This document shows positions 51,922-63,128 of a stretch of DNA of 64,000 bases, in pieces. The position numbers and the translations under genes are program-made. The DNA is from Variovorax paradoxus. GTDB taxonomy: Bacteria; Pseudomonadota; Gammaproteobacteria; Burkholderiales; Burkholderiaceae_C. The notes under the pieces were generated by a model. That model was not told the origin of the DNA. It did no database searches and saw only the letters and a program-made list of their open reading frames with translations. Where the stretch lies: contig NZ_JXQQ01000020.1 of the NCBI RefSeq assembly GCF_000834655.1, positions 1 to 64,000 of the forward strand, read 5' to 3'. The stretch's first letter is position 1; every line of letters starts with the position of its first letter.

Positions 51922-53913
51922 ATGACCATCCCCGCTTCATTCATCCAGGAACTCATCGCGCGCGCCGATGTGGTCGAGATCGTCGGCCGTTATGTGCAGC
52001 TCAAGAAGGCCGGCGCCAATTTCATGGGGCTGTGCCCCTTCCACGGCGAGAAATCCCCCTCTTTCTCGGTCAGCCCGACCAAGCAGTTCTATCACTGCTT
52101 CGGCTGCGGGGTGCATGGCAACGCCATCGGTTTTCTCATGGAACACGCGGGCATGGGCTTCGTCGAGGCGGTGCACGACCTGGCCGGCCAGTACGGCCTG
52201 CAGGTGCCCGAAGACGACGCCTCCCCCGCCGAACGCGCCCGCGCCGCCAGCCAGCGCCAAAAACAGGCCACGCTAACCGACGTGCTCGAAAAAGCCGGCG
52301 AGTCGTACCGCAAGTCGCTGCGGCAGGCACCCGGCGCCATCGAATACCTCAAGGGCCGCGGCGTCTCCGGCGAAGTGGCCAAGCAATTCGGCATCGGCTA
52401 TGCGCCCGCGGGATGGAGGGCGCTGGCCAGCGTGTTTCCCGACTACGACGATCCGCTGCTCGCAGAGAGCGGCCTGGTGATCGTCAACACCGAGGACGGC
52501 CAGCTGGAAGCGAGCGAAGCCAAGCGCTACGACCGTTTCCGCGACCGCGTGATGTTCCCGATCCGCAACGTCAAGGGCGAATGCATCGGCTTCGGCGGGC
52601 GCGTGCTCGGCGACGAAAAGCCCAAGTACCTGAATTCGCCCGAGACGCCCGTTTTCAGCAAGGGCCGCGAGCTCTACGGCCTCTACGAGGCGCGCGCCGC
52701 CTTCCGCGACCGCGGCTATGCGCTCGTCACCGAGGGCTACATGGACGTGGTCGCCCTCGCCCAGCTCGGTTTTCCGAACGCGGTGGCTACGCTCGGCACC
52801 GCCTGCACGACCGAGCACGTGCAGAAGCTCTTCCGCTTCACCGAATCGGTGGTGTTCAGCTTCGACGGCGACGCCGCCGGCCGACGCGCCGCGCGCAAGG
52901 CCCTGGACGGCGCCCTGCCCTATGCCACCGACGTGCGCAGCATCAAGTTCCTTTTCCTGCCGGCCGAGCATGACCCCGACAGCTTCATCCGCGAACACGG
53001 CGCGGACGCCTTCGCCCGATTCGTGACCGAGGCCACGCCGCTGTCACGCTTCATGCTCGAAGCTGCCCGCGAAGGCTGCGACCTGACCGCCGCCGAGGGC
53101 CGCGCCCACATGACGAGCAACGTGCGCCCGCTATGGAGCGCCATGCCCGATGGCGCGCTCAAGCGGCAACTGCTCAGCGAGATCGCCACGCTCGTGCAGC
53201 TCGATGCAGCGGCGCTCTCGGACCTCTGGGCCTCCACGCCCGGTCCGCGCAAGGCGGCCGCCCCGCCTGCACCGCGCTACAGCGAGTCCAACGGCGACGG
53301 CGGGGACTACCCGGACATGCCGCCGCCCATGGAGTACGAAGCGCCGCGCTATGAAACCGATAGCAAGCCGCGCAAGTTCGTCAAGGGCAAGCGCTGGGGC
53401 GGCAAGTTCGAAGAGCCCATCGAGCCGCTGCGCGGACGCGGCAAGCCGCCGAGCCGGCCCGATGTGGCGGTGCGGCTGCTGCTCTCGAACATGGCGCAAT
53501 GGGATGCGCTCTCGCACGAGCTGCACCTCATGCTGTGCGACCTGCCCGGCACGCACGGGGCGCTCTTTACATGGCTCGACAGCCAGTTGCACGAGCACGG
53601 TGTGCAGCCCTGGGCGGCGCTGCGAGAAGGCATGCGCGGGCTGGATTTCGAATCGCTCGCCGAGCGGCTCATGAACGTCGCCGATGCGGCGCCGGTGCCC
53701 GAGGGCGAGGAAGAAGAGCACCTCGCAGATGCGGCCAAGGAGCTTTCGAGCGTGCTCGACTTCATGCTCGACGACCGGCTCAAGGCCCAGCAAAGCGAAG
53801 CCATTGCCGCGGTCGGAAAAGACCCGAAAGCGCTGGAGCGCTACAAGGCGCTCGAAGCACGGCGGCTGGAATTGCGCAACCGGCTGAGTCCGCGCGGTTC
53901 AGAAACTGCTTGA
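51922..53913 (+). CDS. dnaG: DNA primase
   Basis: Synthesises RNA primers at the replication fork. It has 663 residues. The CHC2 zinc finger ligands are Cys38, His41, Cys59 and Cys62. The TOPRIM core has VTEGYMDVVALA and FSFDGDAAGRRAA, and a C-terminal DnaB-binding domain (about residues 510-660) follows a Pro-rich linker. First gene of a dnaG-rpoD pair, as in the macromolecular synthesis operon; rpsU is not immediately upstream. Confidence 0.95.
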   Translation: MTIPASFIQELIARADVVEIVGRYVQLKKAGANFMGLCPFHGEKSPSFSVSPTKQFYHCFGCGVHGNAIGFLMEHAGMGFVEAVHDLAGQYGLQVPEDDASPAERARAASQRQKQATLTDVLEKAGESYRKSLRQAPGAIEYLKGRGVSGEVAKQFGIGYAPAGWRALASVFPDYDDPLLAESGLVIVNTEDGQLEASEAKRYDRFRDRVMFPIRNVKGECIGFGGRVLGDEKPKYLNSPETPVFSKGRELYGLYEARAAFRDRGYALVTEGYMDVVALAQLGFPNAVATLGTACTTEHVQKLFRFTESVVFSFDGDAAGRRAARKALDGALPYATDVRSIKFLFLPAEHDPDSFIREHGADAFARFVTEATPLSRFMLEAAREGCDLTAAEGRAHMTSNVRPLWSAMPDGALKRQLLSEIATLVQLDAAALSDLWASTPGPRKAAAPPAPRYSESNGDGGDYPDMPPPMEYEAPRYETDSKPRKFVKGKRWGGKFEEPIEPLRGRGKPPSRPDVAVRLLLSNMAQWDALSHELHLMLCDLPGTHGALFTWLDSQLHEHGVQPWAALREGMRGLDFESLAERLMNVADAAPVPEGEEEEHLADAAKELSSVLDFMLDDRLKAQQSEAIAAVGKDPKALERYKALEARRLELRNRLSPRGSETA

Positions 53914-53935
53914 AATTTGTGCAATACGCTATAAT
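53907..53935 (+). promoter_or_regulatory. Candidate rpoD promoter
   Basis: A perfect TATAAT at 53930-53935 lies just after dnaG. The -35 is unclear: TTGAAA is only 14 bp upstream, and the hexamer at 17 bp is TGCTTG. Transcription from here would give rpoD a leader of about 270 bases. Confidence 0.5.
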
Positions 53936-54088
53936 GTAGGGCTTCGCAACTGGCGAAATCAGACAAGAGCGACAGCAGCACCTCCGGGCCGACCCCTAGC
54001 GCAACGCACTCCAACGGTAAATTCCGGCGGAAAGGGTCAATAACCGCAAGGACTGCACACCAAATGTTCGCCCGACATCTTGTCTGCT

Positions 54089-54104
54089 GAGGAATTAATT
54101 CCTC
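54089..54104. other. Perfect 16-bp palindrome in the rpoD leader
   Basis: GAGGAATTAATTCCTC reads the same on both strands. It lies 108 bp before the rpoD start, in the 299-bp gap 53914-54212 that otherwise holds only the promoter. Possible protein-binding site or RNA element. Confidence 0.5.
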
Positions 54105-54212
54105 GTTCCCAATTGTTTTATGTCCGTGCCTGTGCGCGGGCTGTGGTGGCGCTGCCCGAATGGCAGTGCGCCTGTGATTTCCGCTTGTCCATTCTTGTCG
54201 TAACGAGGTCGT

Positions 54213-56549
<2,337 letters not shown>

Positions 56550-56599
56550 GGCTGGCGTTTTCCGGCACCCGCAGAGGTGCCGGCATCGCCCGAAAAAAA

Positions 56600-56635
56600 G
56601 GCCCTGAACCGCACGCGCGGTTCAGGGCCTTTTTC
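56600..56635 (+). terminator. Bidirectional terminator after rpoD
   Basis: GGCCCTGAACCGC-ACGC-GCGGTTCAGGGCC, a 13-bp perfect stem with A- and T-tracts. It ends rpoD and the convergent gene at 56654. Confidence 0.95.
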
Positions 56636-56653
56636 TTTGGCCATTGCGCCGCT

Positions 56654-57829
56654 TCAGAGCGCCGCGAGCCCCTCCACCAGCGCTTCGCGGTCCAGCTTGC
56701 GCTGCTCGCCGCGCGACCACGAAAAGATGTCGTAGCCGTTGCTGTAGAGCACGGCGCCGTCCGGGGCGAGATCGAAGTGCGCCACGTGCGAGGCGACCAC
56801 GCGCGGGCTCGCGCGGCGGCCTTCCTGCGCGATCAGCTGCCACGATCCCGGCACCAGGTTGCCCGCGTATTGCGGGTCATTGCGCACCTTCGACAGCTCG
56901 ATCATCCGGCCGTGCAGCCACAACTGGCCCAGGTCCTGGTCGAGCTCCGGCGTGCGCGGGCCGCCGGCCGAGCGCAGCGGCTCCTTGCCGTAGATCATCG
57001 AGAAGAAGTTGAGATAGCCGAAGACCGCCTTGCCCAGGCGCAGCGGCATCATCAGCGTGTCCTTGATCGCGCCGCCGGCGCGCTCGTGCGCGGGCTTCTC
57101 CACCGGCCGGCGGATGGCATAGAGCGTGCCGTCAGCCGCGATGCGCGGAACGATGTAGTCCCACTCGGGGTCGTCGAGCAGGCTGTCCATCTCGGCGCTC
57201 TTGTAGTCGAGCCAGTTCACCGTCGAATGCGCCATCGCGACGACGACACCGCTCTCGGCATGCCGCGCCACGCCGCACGACTGGTACACCAACGTCGAGG
57301 TCGCGCCCGGCATCGCAGCCGGCGCCGCGTCCAGACTGTCGCCGCCGGTGATCGCGCCCTTGGCATTGCCCTCTTCGTCGAACACCTCCAGCTGCGCGGT
57401 ACCGTCGGGTTGCCCCACGGCCAGCACCAGGTGGCGGGTCTCGGGCACGTAGGCCATGCCGAGAATCGGCGTGTGCTGCCGATGGAAAAGGCGTACCTCG
57501 CGCTTCTCGTCCAGCTCGTAGCGGAACAGGCCGATGCTGCGTCCCACGCTCAGCACGTAATAGATGGTGCGCGGGCCGCCGCGGCAGACGTGCTGGAAGC
57601 GCGCCGGCGCCATCGCGCCGCCCGGGCCACCCCGGCCCCACAGCGCGGCGCCCGAGAGCATGCCCTTGGACTCCTCGCGCTCGGCATGCTTCCAGGAGGT
57701 GGTGCGGCGGCTGTTGGCTTCGCGCTGGATCAGCTCGCGCGCAAACGGCGATTCGATCTGCACCGGTGCGGCTCCGCCACCGCGCAGCCACAGCTCGCCA
57801 CGGGTGATCGACAGAAACTCCTGACTCAT
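56654..57829 (-). CDS. Conserved-looking protein of unknown function, repeat-rich
   Basis: Protein of 391 residues from ATG 57829, after GGGACGAG. No signal peptide or membrane helix is evident. The middle part has recurring short strands ending in aromatic or acidic pairs (IYYVLSVGRSIGLFRYELD, ILGMAYVPETRHLVLAVG, TLYAIRRPVE), suggestive of a beta-propeller, and a final DLAPDGAVLYSNGYDIFSW. I do not recognise the family. It is convergent with rpoD and divergent from the Bcr gene. Confidence 0.75.
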   Translation of the reverse strand: MSQEFLSITRGELWLRGGGAAPVQIESPFARELIQREANSRRTTSWKHAEREESKGMLSGAALWGRGGPGGAMAPARFQHVCRGGPRTIYYVLSVGRSIGLFRYELDEKREVRLFHRQHTPILGMAYVPETRHLVLAVGQPDGTAQLEVFDEEGNAKGAITGGDSLDAAPAAMPGATSTLVYQSCGVARHAESGVVVAMAHSTVNWLDYKSAEMDSLLDDPEWDYIVPRIAADGTLYAIRRPVEKPAHERAGGAIKDTLMMPLRLGKAVFGYLNFFSMIYGKEPLRSAGGPRTPELDQDLGQLWLHGRMIELSKVRNDPQYAGNLVPGSWQLIAQEGRRASPRVVASHVAHFDLAPDGAVLYSNGYDIFSWSRGEQRKLDREALVEGLAAL

Positions 57830-57969
57830 TCCTCGTCCCTTCTTTTCTTCAATGCACGCAGGCGCGCAGTTTAGTGGGCGGGCAGTTCGGCAACCGCCTG
57901 GCACGTCTGCTACGCTCGCACTCTTTCGGTGCGTGCCTCGCGCGCCCTTTCTCCTCTCCCGTCCAACCC

Positions 57970-59205
57970 ATGAATCCCGACGCCGACAAACTCTGGCAGG
58001 CCCCGCGTTGGGCGCTGGCCGTCCTGCTCGCGGTGCTCGGCATGCTCGGGCCCTTCTCCATCGACACCTACATCCCGGCCTTCTCGGGCATCGCGCGCTC
58101 CATCGGCGCGACGCCGGCCGAGATGCAGCAGACGCTCTCGGCCTACCTATTCGGCTTTGCGTTCATGAACCTGTTCCACGGCGCGCTGTCGGACAGCTTC
58201 GGCCGCCGGCCCGTGGTGCTGTGGGGCCTCGCAGTATTCACCATCGCCTCGCTGGGCTGCGCGCTCTCGCAGAACATCACGCAGCTGGTGCTGTTCCGCG
58301 GGCTGCAGGGCCTCTCGACCGGCGCGGGCATCGTGGTCTCGCGCGCGGTGATCCGCGACATGTTCCCGCCCGCCGAGGCGCAGCGCGTGATGAGCCAGGT
58401 GACGATCTACTTCGGCGTGGCGCCGGCCATCGCGCCGATCATCGGCGGCTTCCTCTTCGTGCATGCGGGCTGGCACGCGGTGTTCTGGTTCCTCGTGGCC
58501 GTGGGCGTGGTGCTGTTCGTGGCCAACTACAAGCTGCTGCCCGAGACGCTGCATCCCTCGCACCGCCAGTCGTTCCACGTGCGGCACCTGATGCGCGGCT
58601 ACTGGGACCTGTGCTCCGACCCGCGCTTTTTGCTGCTCGCGCTCGCAAGCGGCGTGCCCTTCAACGGCATGTTCCTCTACGTGCTGGCCGCGCCCGCATT
58701 TCTTGGCGACCACCTCGCGCTGCAGCCGCAGCAATTCTTCTGGTTCTTCCTGCTCACCATCGGCGGCATCATGCTCGGCGCGCGCGCCAGCGGCCGCATG
58801 GCCGGCAAGGTGACGCCCAAGCGGCAGATCCGCGACGGCTTCCTCATCATGCTGGTGACCTCGGTGGTCAACGTGGTGGCCAACTTCTTCTTCGACGCGC
58901 ACGTGGCATGGGCGCTGTGGCCGCTCGCGGTGTTCGCCTTCGGCTGGGCGCTGATGGTGCCGGTGGTCACGCTGCTGGTGCTCGACCTGCACCCCGAGCG
59001 CCGCGGCATGGCCTCGTCGCTGCAGGCGGTGATCGGCTCGACCGCCAACGGCGTTGTCGCGGGCGCCATCGCACCGCTGGTGATGCATTCCACACTGGCC
59101 CTGGCAGTCACCTCCACGCTGATGCTGGGCATCGGCCTCGTGGCCTGGGTCTGGCTGCACGGCCGCTGGCCCGAGATCGGCCGCAGCCTCGCCAACGAAA
59201 CCTGA
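57970..59205 (+). CDS. Bcr/CflA family multidrug efflux MFS transporter
   Basis: Inner-membrane drug/H+ antiporter of 411 residues with twelve membrane segments. DTYIPAFSGIA (helix 1), the motif GALSDSFGRRPVVLWG and RGLQGLSTGAGIVVSRAVIRDMF mark the Bcr/CflA group (bicyclomycin/chloramphenicol class). Exact drugs are not predictable. The stop codon is the edge of a large palindromic element. Confidence 0.92.
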   Translation: MNPDADKLWQAPRWALAVLLAVLGMLGPFSIDTYIPAFSGIARSIGATPAEMQQTLSAYLFGFAFMNLFHGALSDSFGRRPVVLWGLAVFTIASLGCALSQNITQLVLFRGLQGLSTGAGIVVSRAVIRDMFPPAEAQRVMSQVTIYFGVAPAIAPIIGGFLFVHAGWHAVFWFLVAVGVVLFVANYKLLPETLHPSHRQSFHVRHLMRGYWDLCSDPRFLLLALASGVPFNGMFLYVLAAPAFLGDHLALQPQQFFWFFLLTIGGIMLGARASGRMAGKVTPKRQIRDGFLIMLVTSVVNVVANFFFDAHVAWALWPLAVFAFGWALMVPVVTLLVLDLHPERRGMASSLQAVIGSTANGVVAGAIAPLVMHSTLALAVTSTLMLGIGLVAWVWLHGRWPEIGRSLANET

Positions 59206-59366
59206 GAAGGTGTGAACGAATCCGCCATGCCCGCTCATCCCGCCCAGACACACCCGCTCGGCGTTGCAAATACTCGCCATAGCCCGAGCTATGGCTGCGC
59301 TTTGCGCCTTGATCGGGCGCGCCTGGGCGGGCTGCCCGGGCACGCCGAATTCATTCACACCTTCTG
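59205..59366. repeat. About 160-bp near-perfect palindrome
   Basis: The whole gap between the Bcr gene and the HPP-CBS gene folds on itself around 59284-59287. Ends AGAAGGTGTGAA (59205-59216) and TTCACACCTTCT (59354-59365) match exactly, CCGCCCAG pairs with CTGGGCGG, and the tip is CCATAGC-CCGA-GCTATGG (59277-59294). About four fifths of positions pair, with few indels. Confidence 0.9.
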
Positions 59367-59379
59367 AAGGAACGGCGCG

Positions 59380-60522
59380 ATGCGGCTCTCCGCGGTTCTC
59401 GCCCATGCACGCGCCTGGTTGCCGGGCCGCACCACCGTCGACAGGCGCGAGCGCCTGCGCGCCGTGTGCGGCGCCGCCATCGGCCTTTTCGTCACCGCGG
59501 TGCTGTGCCGCTGGCTGGCCGGCCCACTTGCCGGCGTGCTGGGCAGCGCCGTCTGGCTGATCGCGCCGCTGGGCGCGAGCGCGGTGCTGGTGTTCGCGGT
59601 GCCCGCGAGCCCGCTCGCGCAGCCCTGGTCGGTGATCGGCGGCAACACGCTCTCAGCCGTGGTCGGCATCGCCTGCGCGAGCTTCATTCCCGACCCGGCC
59701 CTGGCCGCCGCGATCGCGGTGGCAGGCGCGATCGGCGTGATGTTCTTCGCGCGCTGCCTGCACCCGCCGGGCGGGGCGGCGGCGCTGCTCGCGGTGCTCA
59801 CGCACACCACGCATTTCTCGTCGGCGCTCTTTCCGTTCTTCACCAACTCGCTGCTGCTGGTGCTGGCCGGCGTGGCCTACAACTCGTTGACCGGCCGGCG
59901 TTATCCGCATGTGCAGTTGGCGCAACCGCCGCGCGCCGATGCCCGCTTCAGCCAGGCCGACATCGACGCGGTGCTCGCCCGCTACAACCAGGTGCTGGAC
60001 ATCAGCCGCGACGACCTCGAATCGCTGATCCAGCAGACCGAGCTCGAGTCGTACAAGCGGCGCCTGGGCACGCTCGATTGCGGCGACATCATGTCGCCCC
60101 ACCCGATCTCGGTGGAGTTCGGAACGCCGCTGCAGGAGGCCTGGGCGCTGATGCACGAGAAGCGCATCAAGGCGCTGCCGGTCACCGACCGCACGCGCCG
60201 CGTGGTGGGCATCGTCACGCAGGCCGACTTCTTCCGCCAGCTCGACCTGCAGAACCACGAAGGCATCGCGGGCCGACTGCGCGACCTGATCCGCGCCACG
60301 CGCACCGTGGTCTCGAACAAGCCCGAGGTGGTTGGCCAGATCATGACGCGCCAGGTGCGCGTGGCCAGTGCCGACCGGCCGGTGGTCGACCTCGTGCCGC
60401 TTTTCTCCGAAGGCGGCCACCACCATATCCCCATCATCGATGGTGAAAAGCGTCTCACCGGCATGATCACTCAGTCGGATTTCGTGCGCGCCCTCTACCG
60501 TGCCGTGCGGCCGGAGAACTGA
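59380..60522 (+). CDS. HPP family membrane protein with CBS domains
   Basis: Protein of 380 residues. The N-terminal half is an HPP domain with four to five membrane segments and the namesake [10 protein letters not shown]. The C-terminal half has two CBS domains (about residues 225-290 and 320-380; [40 protein letters not shown]). Some HPP proteins transport nitrite, and CBS pairs usually bind adenine nucleotides. Function here is unproven. GAAGGA before the ATG adjoins the palindrome. Confidence 0.9.
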   Translation: MRLSAVLAHARAWLPGRTTVDRRERLRAVCGAAIGLFVTAVLCRWLAGPLAGVLGSAVWLIAPLGASAVLVFAVPASPLAQPWSVIGGNTLSAVVGIACASFIPDPALAAAIAVAGAIGVMFFARCLHPPGGAAALLAVLTHTTHFSSALFPFFTNSLLLVLAGVAYNSLTGRRYPHVQLAQPPRADARFSQADIDAVLARYNQVLDISRDDLESLIQQTELESYKRRLGTLDCGDIMSPHPISVEFGTPLQEAWALMHEKRIKALPVTDRTRRVVGIVTQADFFRQLDLQNHEGIAGRLRDLIRATRTVVSNKPEVVGQIMTRQVRVASADRPVVDLVPLFSEGGHHHIPIIDGEKRLTGMITQSDFVRALYRAVRPEN

Positions 60523-60560
60523 AACCCCTTTTTGTCTTTTTGCCTTACCAAGGAGCGCGC

Positions 60561-60881
60561 ATGGCCTGGGTCGTATTGCTGGTGGCTGGTCTGCTTGAAA
60601 TGGGATGGGCCATCGGCCTCAAGTACACCGAAGGATTCACCAAGTTCTGGCCCTCGGTCGGCACCGCGATCTCGATGATCCTCAGCGTGGTGCTGCTGGG
60701 CTGGGCGATGCGCTCGCTGCCGGTGGGCACGGCCTACGCGGTGTGGACCGGCATCGGCGCCGTGGGCACGGTGATCCTGGGCATCGTGCTGTTCCACGAG
60801 CCGGCCAACGCGGCGCGTCTGGCCTGCGTCGGCCTCATCGTCGCGGGCATCCTCGGGCTCAAGCTCACGAGCCCGGCATAA
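60561..60881 (+). CDS. sugE: SMR-family exporter, Gdx/SugE type
   Basis: Small four-helix membrane transporter of 106 residues that works as an antiparallel dimer. The key Glu13 is in [15 protein letters not shown], and [28 protein letters not shown] matches the guanidinium exporter branch (Gdx, formerly SugE) more than the EmrE drug branch. The 38-bp gap upstream is too short for a guanidine riboswitch. AAGGAG precedes the ATG. Confidence 0.92.
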   Translation: MAWVVLLVAGLLEMGWAIGLKYTEGFTKFWPSVGTAISMILSVVLLGWAMRSLPVGTAYAVWTGIGAVGTVILGIVLFHEPANAARLACVGLIVAGILGLKLTSPA

Positions 60882-60894
60882 ATAGCTCGGCCGG

Positions 60895-61881
60895 CTACTC
60901 CAGCACCACGTTCGCCTTCTTCACGAGCGCCGCATAGCGCGCGGCCTCGGTGCGGAAGTAGCTCGCGGCCTCCTCGGACGAGGTGGGCTTGATGACGTTG
61001 CCCTGCTTGTCCATCGCCTCGCGCACCTCGGCGCTGGTGTAGGCGGCGACCACGGCGTCGTGCACGCGCTTGACGTCGGCCGCCTGCATCTTCGGCGGGC
61101 CGATCACCGCGAACCAGCCTTCGACCGCGTAGTTCGGCAGCCCCTGCTCCGCGATCGTCGGGATGTCCGGCGCGGCCGGCGAGCGCGCCGGCCCGCAAAC
61201 GCCGATGGCGCGCAGCGCGCCGCTCCTGATGTGCTGCTGCACCGCAGGCAGCGCGACCACGCCAATCTCGACCTGCCCCGCCATCATGTCGGTCACCATC
61301 GGGCCGGTGCCCTTGTAGGGAATGTGCCGAGCCTTCACACCGGCCTCGTCCATGAACATCTCGCCGGCCAGGTGAATGATGGTGCCGTTGCCCGACGAGG
61401 CGTAGTTGTAGCCCTCGGGCCTGGCGCGCAGGAGCGCCACCAGCTCCTTCACGTTCTTGGCGGGCAGCTTCGGGTTCACCATCAGCACCAGCGGCGTTGC
61501 GCCGACCACGCTGATCGGCGTGATGTCGGCGATCGCATCGAACGGCATCTTCTTGAACACGCTCGGGTTGATCACGTGGTTGTTCGACACCATGCCCAGC
61601 GTGAGCCCGTCGGGTGCGGCCTTGACGATGGCCGCGGTGCCGGTAATGCCGCCCGCGCCCGGCATGTTCTCGATCACCACCGGCTGGCCGAAGGCCTTGC
61701 CCAACGCCACCGATGCGGCGCGCACGATGTTGTCCACGCCCGAGCCGGCGCTGATCGGCAGGATGAAGCGGATCGGCTTGTCCGAGCCCTGCGCGAACGT
61801 GGGGAACGCGGCCAGCGCCGCGGTGCTGGCGCCGAATCCCAGCATCGTGCGGCGGTTTATCGGAAGGAAGTTCGTGGTCAT
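60895..61881 (-). CDS. Bug-family (tripartite tricarboxylate transporter) substrate-binding protein
   Basis: Periplasmic binding protein of 328 residues with a Tat-like signal (NRRTMLGFGASTAALAAF, cleavage near FA-Q). The Bug pattern is clear: GSGVDNIVRAASVALGKAFG, VIENMPGAGG, PDGLTLGM and HIPYKGTGPM. The bound ligand is a carboxylate by family rule. It lies downstream of CoA transferase and lyase genes, suggesting that the ligand enters that pathway. Membrane TctA/TctB partners are not in the window. Confidence 0.92.
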   Translation of the reverse strand: MTTNFLPINRRTMLGFGASTAALAAFPTFAQGSDKPIRFILPISAGSGVDNIVRAASVALGKAFGQPVVIENMPGAGGITGTAAIVKAAPDGLTLGMVSNNHVINPSVFKKMPFDAIADITPISVVGATPLVLMVNPKLPAKNVKELVALLRARPEGYNYASSGNGTIIHLAGEMFMDEAGVKARHIPYKGTGPMVTDMMAGQVEIGVVALPAVQQHIRSGALRAIGVCGPARSPAAPDIPTIAEQGLPNYAVEGWFAVIGPPKMQAADVKRVHDAVVAAYTSAEVREAMDKQGNVIKPTSSEEAASYFRTEAARYAALVKKANVVLE

Positions 61882-61919
61882 GGTTTGTCTCTCTTTATGG
61901 TTTTGAAGAATCGCCGGCT

Positions 61920-63128
61920 TCAACTCACGGCCGCGTCGGCATGCATCGCATCGACCTGCGCATCGCCATAACCCAGTTCGGCCAGCAGCTCGCGCGTGTG
62001 TTCGCCCAGCGTCGGCGGATGCAGGCGCACGCCCAGGCGATCGCCATCGAGCGTGATCGGGAACAGCGTCGTCTGCGCGATCTGCCCCGCGCGCTCGCCG
62101 TCGGGAAGGCGGATGTCTGCAAGGCCGCCGGTGGCCTTCAGGTGCGGGTCGGCATACAGGTCCTCGGGCCGGGTGATCGGCGCGAACGGCAGGCCCCGTG
62201 CCTCGAAGATCGCCGAGAGCTCCGCCGCCGAGCGGTCGGCGAGCCGCGCGCGCAGGTCGGCCAGCAGCGTGGGCCGCAGGCGCACGCGGTCGTTGTTGGT
62301 GCGAAGGGCCGGGTCGGCCTTCAGGTCGTCGAAGCCGAGCGCGTCGCAGAACACCGTCCACTGCGCATCGCTCACGGCGGCCAGGAAGATCTGCTCGCCG
62401 TCCTTCACGGTGAACACGTCGTACAGCGCCCAGGCCGAGATGCGCTCGGGCATCGGCGCCGCCGCCTGCCCCGTGATCGCGTACTGCAGCATGTGCTGGC
62501 CGACCAGGAACACGTTGTTTTCGAACAGCGCCGACTGCACCTCCTGCCCCTTGCCGGTTTCCGCGCGCTGCATCAGCGCAGCGATGGCGCCGATGGCGCC
62601 GAACATGCCGCCCATGATGTCGTTCACGCTCGTGCCCGCGCGCAGCGGGTCGCCCGGGCGCCCCGTCATGTAGGCCAGGCCGCCCATCATCTGCACCACC
62701 TCGTCGAGCGCGGTGCGGTGCTCGTAGGGCCCCGGCAGGAAGCCGGTGTGGTTCACGTACACGAGGCGCGGATTGAGCTTGCCGAGCGCGGCGTAGCCCA
62801 GCCCGTACTTGTCCATCGTGCCGGGCCTGAAGTTCTGCGCCACCACGTCGGCCGTGGCGCACAGGCGCAGCGCCGCCTCCAGCCCCTGCGGGTTGCGCAG
62901 GTCGAGCGCGATGCTCTTCTTGTTGCGGTTGAACATCGGGAAGAAGCCCGCGCCCGCGCCCAGCAAGTGCCGCGTGCGGTCGCCGTCGATCGGCTCGACC
63001 TTGATGACTTCCGCGCCCAGGTCGGCCAGCACCATGCCGCAGGTCGGCCCCATCACCATGTGCGTGAACTCGACCACGCGGATGCCCGCGAGCGGCAGGC
63101 GTTTCGGCTCGGCAGACGCGGCGCTCAT
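61920..63128 (-). CDS. CaiB/BaiF family (class III) CoA transferase
   Basis: CoA transferase of 402 residues. The N-terminus AGIRVVEFTHMVMGPTCGMVLADLGAEVIKVEP is classic, and the catalytic Asp lies in TALDEVVQMMGGLAYMTG. It moves CoA onto a carboxylic acid; the substrate is unknown. Its ATG overlaps the lyase stop (ATGA), so the two enzymes are made together, and the Bug gene follows after 38 bp. Confidence 0.92.
   Translation of the reverse strand: MSAASAEPKRLPLAGIRVVEFTHMVMGPTCGMVLADLGAEVIKVEPIDGDRTRHLLGAGAGFFPMFNRNKKSIALDLRNPQGLEAALRLCATADVVAQNFRPGTMDKYGLGYAALGKLNPRLVYVNHTGFLPGPYEHRTALDEVVQMMGGLAYMTGRPGDPLRAGTSVNDIMGGMFGAIGAIAALMQRAETGKGQEVQSALFENNVFLVGQHMLQYAITGQAAAPMPERISAWALYDVFTVKDGEQIFLAAVSDAQWTVFCDALGFDDLKADPALRTNNDRVRLRPTLLADLRARLADRSAAELSAIFEARGLPFAPITRPEDLYADPHLKATGGLADIRLPDGERAGQIAQTTLFPITLDGDRLGVRLHPPTLGEHTRELLAELGYGDAQVDAMHADAAVS

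Noticed and set aside
60523..60560. Guanidine riboswitch before the Gdx/SugE gene
   Set aside because: The gap is only 38 bp and shows neither paired ACGR hairpins nor other riboswitch features.
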